Assembly (NCBI RefSeq): GCF_034263275.1
Contig: NZ_CP139559.1
Coordinates: 6,262,001 to 6,326,000, forward strand
DNA length: 64,000 nt
Source: Mucilaginibacter sp. cycad4
GTDB taxonomy: Bacteria > Bacteroidota > Bacteroidia > Sphingobacteriales > Sphingobacteriaceae
Direction: 5' to 3'
In this document: positions 16,051-24,589 of the stretch, one piece after another
Layout of the letters: every line of letters starts with the position of its first letter
Position numbering within the stretch: the stretch's first letter is position 1
The notes under the pieces: generated by a model
What the model was told of the DNA's origin: nothing
What the model saw: the letters and a program-made list of their open reading frames with translations, nothing else
Database searches by the model: none
Position numbers and translations under genes: made by a program

Positions 16051-17238
16051 TTAATTGTATTTCCCAAACAGCTGTTCCAGTTTGGCATCAAGATCTTCGC
16101 CGCGCAGGTTTTTTGCAATGATTTTTCCCTGCGGATCAATCAGGAAGTTTTGAGGGATAGATGTTACCGAGTACAAGGCAGCAGCCTGGTTGTTCCAGAA
16201 TTTAAGATCGGATAATTGTGTCCATTCCAATCCGTCACTTTTAATGGCAGCAAGCCACGCCGATTTGCCGTCGGGCCTGTCTAAAGAAACCCCAACTACC
16301 GTAAAGTTTTTGTTTTTAAACCTTGCATAGTTACGCACCACATTCGGGTTTTCCTGGCGGCAGGGACCGCACCATGAGGCCCAAAAATCAAGTAATACAT
16401 ATTTGCCCCTGAACGACGATAGCTTTACAGGAGCTCCGTTAACATCGTTTTGTATAAAATCAGGAGCCTCGGAGCCGATAGCCGTAACTTTTAGGGCGTC
16501 AAGCTGCACCTTCATCATTTTGCCGGCCTCGGTATCTTTGATGTTTTGCGACAAAGAATTGTATAATGGCTCAACTTCGCCAAGGTCGGGAGCAGGACCG
16601 CTTACTGAAGTCAGGGCAAGCAAGCTTAAATAACTGTCGGGGTTGGCTGCAATAAAGCTTTTCAAGGTTGTTTTTTGCTCTGTTTGCAGGGCTTTATACC
16701 TTGCCTGCACGGCACTCCTGAAAGCTGCCGATTTTTGCTGTTCAGGCGTTGCTGCCTTGGCCTCAGCCATCAGTTTTTCGCCTTTTTGATTGATGGCTTT
16801 TAACTGGGCCTGGAGTTTTACATTATCAGCATTGAGTTTAGAGCCTGTGATCTGTGCGTTATCTATCGAATCTTTACTGACGATTGTGATGGTACCTTTT
16901 TCCAGGAAAAAATCTATGTCGTCGGCAGTTTTTGAAATCAGACTGCCGTTATCGGCATATTTATAGCTGCCGTCGATAAATTTTTCGAGGGGTAAACCCT
17001 TATAGTTAACGGCTAATGTGGCATTAACGGGGTTAAAGATAGTGCCGGTAAATGAAAATGCACCGTTAACCACATTGGCCGAATCGGTAACATTATTAGC
17101 ACCCAGTTGGTACGATAAATATACCTTGGCAGGTGCGGTGACATTGCCTAATTTGCCATTAATAACAAAGGTATCTGTTGCCTGTGCAAGTGCCGTTACC
17201 GGCAGCATGGCGGCTATGTAAAAAAATAATTTCTTCAT
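16051..17238 (-). CDS. TlpA-like thiol-disulfide oxidoreductase with DUF4369 (paralogue 1)
   Basis: A 395-residue exported protein: signal peptide (ends near 'ALAQA'), DUF4369 domain (about 22-140), helical linker rich in Ala/Lys/Gln, and thioredoxin-like domain with 'DFWASWCGPCRQENPNVV'. Paired with the next gene as a tandem duplication. The two sequences are well diverged in the N-terminal half and close in the C-terminal domain, suggesting different partners but the same chemistry. Confidence 0.9.
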   Translation of the reverse strand: MKKLFFYIAAMLPVTALAQATDTFVINGKLGNVTAPAKVYLSYQLGANNVTDSANVVNGAFSFTGTIFNPVNATLAVNYKGLPLEKFIDGSYKYADNGSLISKTADDIDFFLEKGTITIVSKDSIDNAQITGSKLNADNVKLQAQLKAINQKGEKLMAEAKAATPEQQKSAAFRSAVQARYKALQTEQKTTLKSFIAANPDSYLSLLALTSVSGPAPDLGEVEPLYNSLSQNIKDTEAGKMMKVQLDALKVTAIGSEAPDFIQNDVNGAPVKLSSFRGKYVLLDFWASWCGPCRQENPNVVRNYARFKNKNFTVVGVSLDRPDGKSAWLAAIKSDGLEWTQLSDLKFWNNQAAALYSVTSIPQNFLIDPQGKIIAKNLRGEDLDAKLEQLFGKYN

Positions 17239-17296
17239 TAAAATATATAAAAACTCTACGCTGCTAACGTTTGAGCATGGGTTAAAATTGTGAATA

Positions 17297-18478
17297 TCAG
17301 TTTAATTTTTGATAAGTACGCCACCAAAGATCCGGCAATTCGCCCGAGGTTGCCGTTTTATAATCGGCATAACTACAGGGTACCAAATGAAAACGCTCGT
17401 TAGGTGAACCGGCTGAAGGATAGGGCACCTGCATCCACCAGCGGTCGGATTTTTTGCTTTTTACAAATATTACTTCCTGGTCTTCATGGGTTAGGCTGGT
17501 TTTATAGATCAGATATTGTGATTTTGGATTAAGCGGAAAATCTCTCTTACGGTTATAAAAACCATCAATAAAATACCAGATCATTTGCGCCAGCTGCCAG
17601 GCGGTTTGCCCGTTACTGTCATAAGCAGGGTTAAATTCATAAAAACCTATCGAAGTAAGCTTATCGTTAAAGCCCGCGTAACGACAGAGCTGGCAGGCTT
17701 CTTCGCCATAAAAACCATTTGGCGTGGCATTGGCATTTCCCATGGCATCGGCAGCGCGGATGGCGCCGATATCGAAACTTACCATACTGGCATTGCGGAT
17801 AGTGGGTTCAGTAACAGCAATGTTGCCGCTCAGTTCGCCTAAGCGGTGTACATCAAAAAAAAGCTTATCCATCACCCGCAGGCTGTCCTGGCTTACAAAA
17901 TAGGTTTGGTAGCCAAGATTGCTGAAGTTGAACAGGTAATTTGGATCGTGCAGGAATATTTTATTGAGATAGGAGCCGGAGGTTGTTTCGATACTGCCGC
18001 CATGGTCATCCTCGTCCAGGTCAAAATGCGAATCGATCACCACCAGGTCAACCTTTTGTTCAAGCTCTTCATAGCCCATATATTGGGCATAGGTAATATC
18101 CTGTCCGCCACCTAAAATAACCGGGATGATATCTTTTTTGATCAGTTCGGCCACTACGGTTTTAACAGCGACGTAAGTGTCAGTCACTTTTTCGCCGGCA
18201 CGAATGTTTCCGAGATCTGCGATTTTTACAGAATAGCCGCCTTCATTGAGCTGGTAAAGTTTTTCGCGGATATAATCGGGCCCAAGCGAACAGCCCGGGT
18301 TGCCGGTTGCATTGCGATCATCCATAACGCCAATGATAGCAATATCCGTTTTCTCTTCCAGATCGGGAAAATCGACAGAATAATGCACAATTTTATCGCC
18401 AAGCTGGCTGGTATAATAGCCTTTTTTAGGAGCTATCTTTTTAAGATCAATCGGCGTAAAAAAATCAGCTAATGACAT
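17297..18478 (-). CDS. Arginase-fold protein (formimidoylglutamase-like)
   Basis: A 393-residue member of the ureohydrolase fold. Fold motifs: 'GNPGCSLGPDYIREKL', 'VILGGGQDITYAQ', 'VVIDSHFDLDED' and 'SFDIGAIRAADA'. Compared with classical arginases (GGDHS, DAHxD, SxDxD), the first His ligand is replaced (GGGQD) and the last Asp is Gly (SFDIGA), so the usual two-Mn centre is incomplete. It is also longer than the roughly 300-residue hydrolases, with about 70 extra C-terminal residues. Bacteroidota homologues are usually named formimidoylglutamase, but no other histidine-degradation gene is nearby. Function should be held as open. Confidence 0.75.
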   Translation of the reverse strand: MSLADFFTPIDLKKIAPKKGYYTSQLGDKIVHYSVDFPDLEEKTDIAIIGVMDDRNATGNPGCSLGPDYIREKLYQLNEGGYSVKIADLGNIRAGEKVTDTYVAVKTVVAELIKKDIIPVILGGGQDITYAQYMGYEELEQKVDLVVIDSHFDLDEDDHGGSIETTSGSYLNKIFLHDPNYLFNFSNLGYQTYFVSQDSLRVMDKLFFDVHRLGELSGNIAVTEPTIRNASMVSFDIGAIRAADAMGNANATPNGFYGEEACQLCRYAGFNDKLTSIGFYEFNPAYDSNGQTAWQLAQMIWYFIDGFYNRKRDFPLNPKSQYLIYKTSLTHEDQEVIFVKSKKSDRWWMQVPYPSAGSPNERFHLVPCSYADYKTATSGELPDLWWRTYQKLN

Positions 18479-18519
18479 AATTATTTAATGTGCAGATTTC
18501 AGATGTGCAAATGTGCGGA

Positions 18520-18630
18520 TTTTTTAGCCGAAAGCTTAAGGCCAAAAGCAGAAAGCTTTTCTTACCATGTTGCTTAAGTTTAAAAAAGAAAGCTTTCGGC
18601 CTTAGCCTTTCTGCTTTGAGCTAAAAAATA
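18520..18630. repeat. Intergenic palindrome (TTTTTTAGC..GCTAAAAAA type)
   Basis: The spacer between the divergent arginase-fold and epimerase genes holds an imperfect palindrome with internal 'gaaagctttcggccttagcc' and 'gccgaaagcttaaggcc' blocks. It probably contains both promoters as well, but none is clear. Confidence 0.6.
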
Positions 18631-18644
18631 ATCACATTTGCATC

Positions 18645-19613
18645 ATGATCTTAATAACAGGCGCAACTGGTTTTCTCGGGGCCGAACTGGCAAAACTTTT
18701 AATTACCACTACCGGGCAACGGATCCGTTGTACCAAAAGGGCAAGCTCCGTTATCCCAAAGCTATTGTTGCCTTATCAGCAAGGCATCGACTGGGTTGAC
18801 GCCGATATGATGGATATTTTTGCCTTGGCCGATGCGCTTGATGGCATTACACAGGTTTATCACTGCGCCGCCTGGGTTTCATTAAAACAGGCTGATAAGA
18901 AGCCAATGATCAGCACTAATGTTACGGGGACAGCCAACCTGGTTAACCTGTGCAACGAGCGTGGTATAAGAATGGTGCACGTAAGTTCAATAGCTGCTAT
19001 TGGCGCAGCTAAACCCGGCGAGTTAATTACCGAAAACCATCACCTGGAGCAATCAACAGAAAATGATGGCTATGCCATATCCAAATTGGAAAGTGAGATG
19101 GAAGTTTGGCGGGGTATTGCCGAGGGTTTGGATGCTGTTATTGTTAACCCTTCGCTTATTATAGGTGCAAGTGCCGGTACTGAGGGAAGCGGTGTGTTGT
19201 TCAATACAGTAAAAAAGGGGCTGAAATTTTACACTTCAGGCACTATTGGTTTTGTTGATGTGGAAGATGTTGCCAAATGTATGACAGGTTTAATGAACAG
19301 CAATATCACCGCCGAACGCTACATCATTAGCGCCGAAAACCGCGATTATAAAGGGATGGTTACCGAGATCGCGAATGGATTCGGAATTAAACCACCTGCT
19401 ATTTTTGCTAAGCCCTGGATGATGGAACTGGCCTGGCGTGGAGCGGCTGTTGCAGCTGCTTTGACCGGAGGAGATCCGGCCATCGACAAAACATCGGCCC
19501 GGGCAGCTTCCTTGACCCGCGAGTTTGATAATTCAAAAATTAAAAAGGCGATAGGGTTTGAGTTTAAGCCGATAAGTAAAACTATAACGGAGGTTTGCTC
19601 GGCTTTAAAGTAG
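18645..19613 (+). CDS. NAD-dependent epimerase/dehydratase family protein
   Basis: A 322-residue extended short-chain dehydrogenase. The nucleotide-binding 'ITGATGFLGAELAKLL' (GxxGxxG) starts at residue 4, the catalytic 'YAISK' (YxxxK) is near residue 145 with the preceding 'VHVSSIAAIG' Ser. It belongs to the NAD-dependent epimerase/dihydroflavonol-reductase-like group; the sugar or alcohol substrate cannot be told. Single gene. Confidence 0.85.
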   Translation: MILITGATGFLGAELAKLLITTTGQRIRCTKRASSVIPKLLLPYQQGIDWVDADMMDIFALADALDGITQVYHCAAWVSLKQADKKPMISTNVTGTANLVNLCNERGIRMVHVSSIAAIGAAKPGELITENHHLEQSTENDGYAISKLESEMEVWRGIAEGLDAVIVNPSLIIGASAGTEGSGVLFNTVKKGLKFYTSGTIGFVDVEDVAKCMTGLMNSNITAERYIISAENRDYKGMVTEIANGFGIKPPAIFAKPWMMELAWRGAAVAAALTGGDPAIDKTSARAASLTREFDNSKIKKAIGFEFKPISKTITEVCSALK

Positions 19614-19623
19614 GTTGAGCGGG

Positions 19624-19917
19624 TTAAACCGATAGCTCTTCTTCTCTGGCAACAAACAAATCATATTCCATTTGTAAACCTAACCAATAATGGGAACTGA
19701 TACCTAATAGCTTTTCAAGCCTTACAGCAAGCTTTGCAGAAATATTTCTTTTGCCTGCAAATATCTCGCTTAAGTGATGGGGCCAAATATGGAGGGCTTT
19801 AGCTACATCCTTTTTGAGGATAGCCCTTTCTTTAATTTCTTCCTGCAAAAATTCGCCCGGATGAAATGCTTCTATTTCAACTTCGTTACCATTATGATCT
19901 AATACCTGATTATTCAT
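19624..19917 (-). CDS. higA: HigA-family antitoxin
   Basis: A 97-residue HigA-type antitoxin. It begins with the typical 'HPGEFLQEEIKER' followed by a Xre helix-turn-helix ('KKDVAKALHIWPHHLSEIF', 'GKRNISAKLAVRL') and the end 'HYWLGLQMEYDL'. It lies 29 bases after the toxin gene; toxin-first order is characteristic of higBA loci. It should neutralise HigB and repress the operon. Confidence 0.92.
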   Translation of the reverse strand: MNNQVLDHNGNEVEIEAFHPGEFLQEEIKERAILKKDVAKALHIWPHHLSEIFAGKRNISAKLAVRLEKLLGISSHYWLGLQMEYDLFVAREEELSV

Positions 19918-19946
19918 AATTAGTATGATGGGCTCCTGGCCCTAAT

Positions 19947-20261
19947 TTATGAGTAGTGATTGTTGATCTCTTCAATACAAATGATCTCCAATCTGCTGAT
20001 CTCGTTGTTTTCAATCCGAAATATTAAACGGTAAGATATATTCAATCGTATCGAATATTTACCCTCGTATTTCTTTCCTTTTAGTTTTTCAAAATGAAGG
20101 CTTTTAATCATCCGCAAATCAGCAGTATTTTTTGCCTGTCTGATTTGGTATAAGCGTTTTTTAAAAGCTTTGATCACTTCGTCCGGAAAAGGTGATTTTC
20201 CGGTTACTTTGTTGTAATTGGCCACTTCACCCAGAAAGTGATCTTCAATTATTACATGCAT
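19947..20261 (-). CDS. higB: HigB/RelE-family toxin
   Basis: A 104-residue RelE-superfamily ribosome-dependent mRNA interferase. Family motifs 'LHFEKLKGKKYEGKYSIRL' and 'SYRLIFRI' are present with the basic residues that contact mRNA. First gene of the higBA operon. Complete, with no frame damage. Confidence 0.9.
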   Translation of the reverse strand: MHVIIEDHFLGEVANYNKVTGKSPFPDEVIKAFKKRLYQIRQAKNTADLRMIKSLHFEKLKGKKYEGKYSIRLNISYRLIFRIENNEISRLEIICIEEINNHYS

Positions 20262-20433
20262 CGCTACGGTTTATTAAATGTGATTGATTTTTTCATTGTT
20301 TTTGCTTTAAAACTGTTTGAACGTTATCAAATATATCAATTAATGATGAAATTACCAAAAAAAGGTTATTTCAATTTAAACTACAAACTCTCTATACTTC
20401 ATCAGTAAATTTTTTCGCACCTTTGCACCCAAG

Positions 20434-21723
20434 ATGGAGCAGTACTTTATTATTGATTTCGACAGCACTTTTACACAGGTTGAGGCCCTTGATGAACTGG
20501 CCCGGATCTCTCTCAAAAATCGTCCCGACCGCGAAGATATCTACAAGCAGATTGAAGATTTGACCAATGCATCGATGGAAGGTAAACTATCCTTTACCGA
20601 AAGTTTAGAGCGCAGGGTAAAACTACTCAACGCCAACCGCGATCATTTAAAGCAACTGATCAGCCATCTTAAAAAGAAGGTTTCCACTTCTTTTTCGCGA
20701 AATACTATTTTCTTTAAAAATCACCAGGACGAGGTGTTGATCGTATCTGGCGGGTTCAAAGAGTTCATTACACCGGTAGTAACCGAATATCACATTAAAA
20801 AAGAAAATATCTACGCCAACACTTTTGTGTTTGACGAGGAAGGCAATATCATAGGTTATGACCGCGAAAACCCGCTTTCGCAGGAGGGTGGCAAGGTAAA
20901 GCTGCTGAAAGAGCTCCAGTTACCGGGCGATATCTATGGTATCGGTGACGGCTATTCTGATTTCCAGTTAAAGGAATCGGGCATGATCAAAAAGTTCTTC
21001 GCTTTTACCGAAAACATCGAACGTAAATCGGTAGCCGAGAAGGCCGACCATATTACCCCAAGTTTTGACGAATTCCTCTATCTGAATAAACTACCCCGTG
21101 CCATCTCCTACCCTAAAAACCGTATTAAATGCTTGGTTGTGGGTAATGTGGATGAGGATGCTTTAGACCAGCTCAAAAAAGAAGGATACAACATGCGCCA
21201 CCGCGAAAGCGTTGAAGAAAAATATCTTGAAGAAGCCGGCGTATTGTTTTGCGACGAAGAACATCAGCCAAGTGCTGAGCAGGTTCAAAATGCAGGCAGG
21301 TTAAAGGTGATTGGTATTTTTGGCAAATGTAACCGCAAGCTGGCCGATGCCGCTGCCGAAAACGGGATCATTATATTTGACGACCCGAGGCATAATCCGC
21401 ACAGCAACGACTTCCTTCCGAAAAGGGTAATGGCGTTCATGAACGAGGGCAAAACACATACCAGCTGTAATTTCCCCGATCTGCAACCGCCGCGTGTTAA
21501 CAATGCGCACCGTTTAATTCACATCCACAAAAACGTACCGGGGATCCTGGCTAAAATTAACGATGTGTTCGCCCGCCATAATATTAACATTGTGGGTGAG
21601 TTCCTGGTTACTAACCCGCAAATAGGTTATGTAATTACCGATGTTAACACAGGCTATGATACCGAAGTGTTGAATGAGTTAAAAGCCATTGAACATACTA
21701 TCAAGTTCAGGCTTTTATATTAA
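20434..21723 (+). CDS. serB: Phosphoserine phosphatase fused to PGDH-derived and ACT domains
   Basis: A 429-residue two-part protein. Residues about 1-220 are a HAD-IB phosphatase like SerB: motif I 'DFDSTFTQVEALDELA', motif II 'IVSGGFKEFI', motif III/IV 'GIGDGYSDFQL'. Residues about 228-345 resemble a shortened 3-phosphoglycerate dehydrogenase segment ('CLVVGNVDEDALDQLKKEGY'), apparently without an intact NAD-binding or catalytic set. The last 75 residues form an ACT domain of the SerA type ('NVPGILAKINDVFARHNINI', 'QIGYVITDVN'). It probably performs the last step of serine synthesis with allosteric serine sensing. Single gene with start right after a CTTTG box. Confidence 0.85.
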   Translation: MEQYFIIDFDSTFTQVEALDELARISLKNRPDREDIYKQIEDLTNASMEGKLSFTESLERRVKLLNANRDHLKQLISHLKKKVSTSFSRNTIFFKNHQDEVLIVSGGFKEFITPVVTEYHIKKENIYANTFVFDEEGNIIGYDRENPLSQEGGKVKLLKELQLPGDIYGIGDGYSDFQLKESGMIKKFFAFTENIERKSVAEKADHITPSFDEFLYLNKLPRAISYPKNRIKCLVVGNVDEDALDQLKKEGYNMRHRESVEEKYLEEAGVLFCDEEHQPSAEQVQNAGRLKVIGIFGKCNRKLADAAAENGIIIFDDPRHNPHSNDFLPKRVMAFMNEGKTHTSCNFPDLQPPRVNNAHRLIHIHKNVPGILAKINDVFARHNINIVGEFLVTNPQIGYVITDVNTGYDTEVLNELKAIEHTIKFRLLY

Positions 21724-22202
21724 TTTTTCGCTTCAATATAAGGTACAACCAATACAGGGATCAACGATTTGTTGACCACCTGCTCGGCAACGTTACCTAA
21801 AAAGAATTTATCGATACCGGTACGGCGATGAGTGCCTAAAACTATCAGGTCGGCATTAAATTCTTGGCCGCATTCAATAATGCCCTCGGCTGTTGAGCCG
21901 TATTGGGTAAATTGAGCTATCTCCAGTCCTTCGCCCCATTCTTTTGCTGTCTGATTCAGCAATGCGGCAGAGCGGTCGGTTTGCAATGTTTCTAATTCTG
22001 TGCCTGGCAGGTTTATATTAGGATCAAATGGCATCCCTCCTAATAAGCCGTCCTGGGTATCGGTGGGCACTATGATAGGTTCAACTATATGTACCAAACC
22101 TACTTCGGCACTATAGGTATGGGCTATATCAAAAGCGTAGGCCGCTGCATAACGTGAAAACTCGCTTTCATCAATGCCGATGAGTATCTTCCTGATCTTC
22201 AT
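21720..22202 (-). CDS. Universal stress protein (UspA family)
   Basis: A 160-residue single-domain UspA protein: N-terminal 'KILIGIDESEFSRYAAAYAF', and the C-terminal ATP-binding type motif 'LIVLGTHRRTGIDKFFLGNV' (G-2x-G-9x-G-like). Overlaps the end of the fused phosphatase gene by four bases on the opposite strand. Role in stress tolerance is known only for the family. Confidence 0.92.
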   Translation of the reverse strand: MKIRKILIGIDESEFSRYAAAYAFDIAHTYSAEVGLVHIVEPIIVPTDTQDGLLGGMPFDPNINLPGTELETLQTDRSAALLNQTAKEWGEGLEIAQFTQYGSTAEGIIECGQEFNADLIVLGTHRRTGIDKFFLGNVAEQVVNKSLIPVLVVPYIEAKN

Positions 22203-22274
22203 AATAATATTTATAAGGCTTGTATCCTTTATAACAACCTAATACGGATATGTTTTAGCAGTATACTATTTTAT

Positions 22275-22282
22275 TACCTTTG
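22275..22282 (+). promoter_or_regulatory. TAnnTTTG promoter -7 box
   Basis: TACCTTTG ends four bases before the ATG of the tryptophan dioxygenase-family gene and again implies a nearly leaderless mRNA. Confidence 0.5.
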
Positions 22283-22286
22283 AAGT

Positions 22287-23240
22287 ATGCATTTCTCTCC
22301 CGAAATTGAAGACCGGTTAAACCAACTGCAGGAAAAATATGAAGCCATGGGCCAGGATATGAACTCATATCTTGATGGCCTGCTTTATGCCGATTTTTTA
22401 ACCTATTGGGATTATATCCACCTGGATACCCTGCTTAGTTTACAAAACCCTAAAACACCATTTCCTGACGAGGAGATCTTTATTATTTATCACCAGATCA
22501 CGGAGCTGTATTTTAAGCTTGCCCTGCATGAGTGCAAGCAAATTGCCGAAGCAAGCCCGCTGACTGCTGAGTTTTTTACCGCGCGGCTAAAAAGGATCAA
22601 CCGGTATTTTGGTGCTTTGACCCACTCGTTCGAAATCATGGTTGACGGGATGGAGAAAGAGCAGTTTTTGAAGTTCAGAATGTCATTGCTGCCGGCAAGC
22701 GGTTTCCAGTCGGGCCAGTACCGGATGATCGAGATTTATGCTACGGATTTTATAAACCTGGTTGCTAAAGATAAACGTGAGGAACTGCAGCATGCAACTA
22801 TTGAAGCGCAATTTGAATACCTGTACTGGAAGTTTGGCGCTACCGAACTTTCGACCGGTAAAAAGACTTTGACGCTTAAACAGTTCGAGAAAAAATACTC
22901 AAAAACATTTATTGAGCTGGGCAAAGCTGCCGTTAAGCACAACTTTAATACACTGGCTAAACAGTTTGATTCATCATCAGAACTGACTCCTGAATTACGC
23001 AACGAATTGCGCCAGCTGGATATCAATGTCAACGTAAACTGGCCGCTTTCTCATTATAAATCGGCCGTGCGGTACCTGAACCGCGAGCCGGAGGATATTA
23101 AGGCAACAGGCGGTACCAACTGGCAAAAATACCTGCCTCCGCGCTTTCAAAAAAGGATTTTTTACCCCTGGGTTTGGACGGACGAAGAGAAAGATAATTG
23201 GGGCAAAGCCTGGGTTGATGATGTACTGAGCGGTATTTAA
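22287..23240 (+). CDS. Tryptophan 2,3-dioxygenase family protein
   Basis: A 317-residue helical haem protein of the tryptophan 2,3-dioxygenase family (tryptophan to N-formylkynurenine). Recognisable parts: 'IYHQITELYFKLALHE' (active-site His), 'ASGFQSGQYRMIEIYATDF' (substrate-binding Arg), 'SHYKSAVRYL' (candidate proximal His) and 'ATGGTNWQKYL' (the TGG substrate loop). It is somewhat longer than bacterial TDOs of about 280 residues, and no other kynurenine-pathway gene is next to it, so the exact substrate is inferred. Confidence 0.85.
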   Translation: MHFSPEIEDRLNQLQEKYEAMGQDMNSYLDGLLYADFLTYWDYIHLDTLLSLQNPKTPFPDEEIFIIYHQITELYFKLALHECKQIAEASPLTAEFFTARLKRINRYFGALTHSFEIMVDGMEKEQFLKFRMSLLPASGFQSGQYRMIEIYATDFINLVAKDKREELQHATIEAQFEYLYWKFGATELSTGKKTLTLKQFEKKYSKTFIELGKAAVKHNFNTLAKQFDSSSELTPELRNELRQLDINVNVNWPLSHYKSAVRYLNREPEDIKATGGTNWQKYLPPRFQKRIFYPWVWTDEEKDNWGKAWVDDVLSGI

Positions 23241-23370
23241 AAATCGCAACCCGATTGTCATAATTGCGCAGTGTATATGTGATAATCACCAATTAACAGC
23301 GTGATTTTTTGGCTTTGGATTCAAAAATAGTTAACTTGCCATTTTCTATTATTTATTAATTTATAATGCC

Positions 23371-24441
23371 ATGACCGAGACATTGGACATCAAGATCAGC
23401 AGGACTACTGCTTCCCGTTTGCAGCAAACGGACTTCGACAACTTACCTTTTGGAAAAACTTTTTCTGACCACATGTTTGTGGCCGATTACGCGGACGGTG
23501 AATGGAAAAATCTCTCGGTCATTCCCTATGGCGAAATTGGTCTAAGCCCTGCAATTTCAGCACTTCATTACGGACAAGCGTTTTTTGAAGGACTGAAAGC
23601 CTATAAACACGCGGATGGAAAAATCACTGTTTTCCGCCCGGATAAAAATGCTATCCGTTTCAACAAATCGGCCGAGCGCCTTTGCATGCCAACCTTGCCC
23701 GAAGAGATCTTCCTGCAAAGTATAGCTACCCTGGTTGATCTTGACCGCGATTGGGTTCCTTCAAAGCCAAACCATGCTTTGTACATCCGTCCGTTCATGT
23801 TTGCTACTGATCCGTACCTGGGCGTAACACCGTCTTCTACTTATAAATATATGGTATTGGTTGGCCCGGTTGGCCCCTACTTTTCAAAACCATTGCGTGT
23901 TAAAATTGAAACACACTATACCCGCGCTGCTGAAGGCGGTATGGGTTATGCCAAAGCTGCTGGTAATTACGGAAGCTCCATGCTGCCTGCCCGCAAAGCA
24001 ACCGAAGAAGGTTTTGACCAGTTAATATGGACAGATGCCAAAGAGCATAAGTTTATTGAAGAAATGGGTGCAGCTAACGCTATGTTCCTGTTAGATGGTA
24101 AACTGATCACCGCCGAAGCAAAAGACACGATACTGGATGGTGTAACCCGCGATACCGTGATTGCCTTAGCTAAAGAGTGGGGTATTACTGTTGAAGAGCG
24201 CAAGGTTTCTGTAGCCGAGATTGTGGAAGGTGCTAAAAACGGTAAACTTACCGATGCCTTTGGTGCCGGTACCGCCGCAACCATAGCCCCTGTAGCTTCA
24301 ATCAGCTACGAAGGCAAAGAGTATTTCCTGAGCGATCCGAAAACACGTGAGTTTTCGAACAAGGTATTTGATACACTTGATGCTATTAAATATGGTAACG
24401 CTCCCGATACCCATAACTGGAATTACCTGGTTAGTGAATAA
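23371..24441 (+). CDS. ilvE: Branched-chain amino acid aminotransferase (BCAT type)
   Basis: A 356-residue PLP fold-type IV aminotransferase acting on Leu, Ile and Val. It is the longer eukaryote-like BCAT form: 'ALHYGQAFFEGLKAYK', 'YIRPFMFATDP', PLP-lysine region 'GYAKAAGNYGSSMLPARKA', and 'EEMGAANAMFLL'. Cytosolic, single gene, closed by a strong terminator 20 bases downstream. Confidence 0.95.
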   Translation: MTETLDIKISRTTASRLQQTDFDNLPFGKTFSDHMFVADYADGEWKNLSVIPYGEIGLSPAISALHYGQAFFEGLKAYKHADGKITVFRPDKNAIRFNKSAERLCMPTLPEEIFLQSIATLVDLDRDWVPSKPNHALYIRPFMFATDPYLGVTPSSTYKYMVLVGPVGPYFSKPLRVKIETHYTRAAEGGMGYAKAAGNYGSSMLPARKATEEGFDQLIWTDAKEHKFIEEMGAANAMFLLDGKLITAEAKDTILDGVTRDTVIALAKEWGITVEERKVSVAEIVEGAKNGKLTDAFGAGTAATIAPVASISYEGKEYFLSDPKTREFSNKVFDTLDAIKYGNAPDTHNWNYLVSE

Positions 24442-24460
24442 TCATTATTGATATAGAATG

Positions 24461-24491
24461 CAAAACGCCTCGGAAAATCCGGGGCGTTTTG
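24461..24491 (+). terminator. Rho-independent terminator of ilvE
   Basis: A 13-bp stem CAAAACGCCtCGG / CCGGGGCGTTTTG with a five-base loop; the stem itself ends in a T run. It lies 19 bp after the ilvE stop. Confidence 0.85.
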
Positions 24492-24589
24492 CGTTTATGT
24501 TATATTTTGCCGCCGCCCGGCTCCAGTCCATAGCCGTTAACTTAAGCAATTAATTAAACAAACGGGTTTTAAAAATCCCCTCTCGAGAG

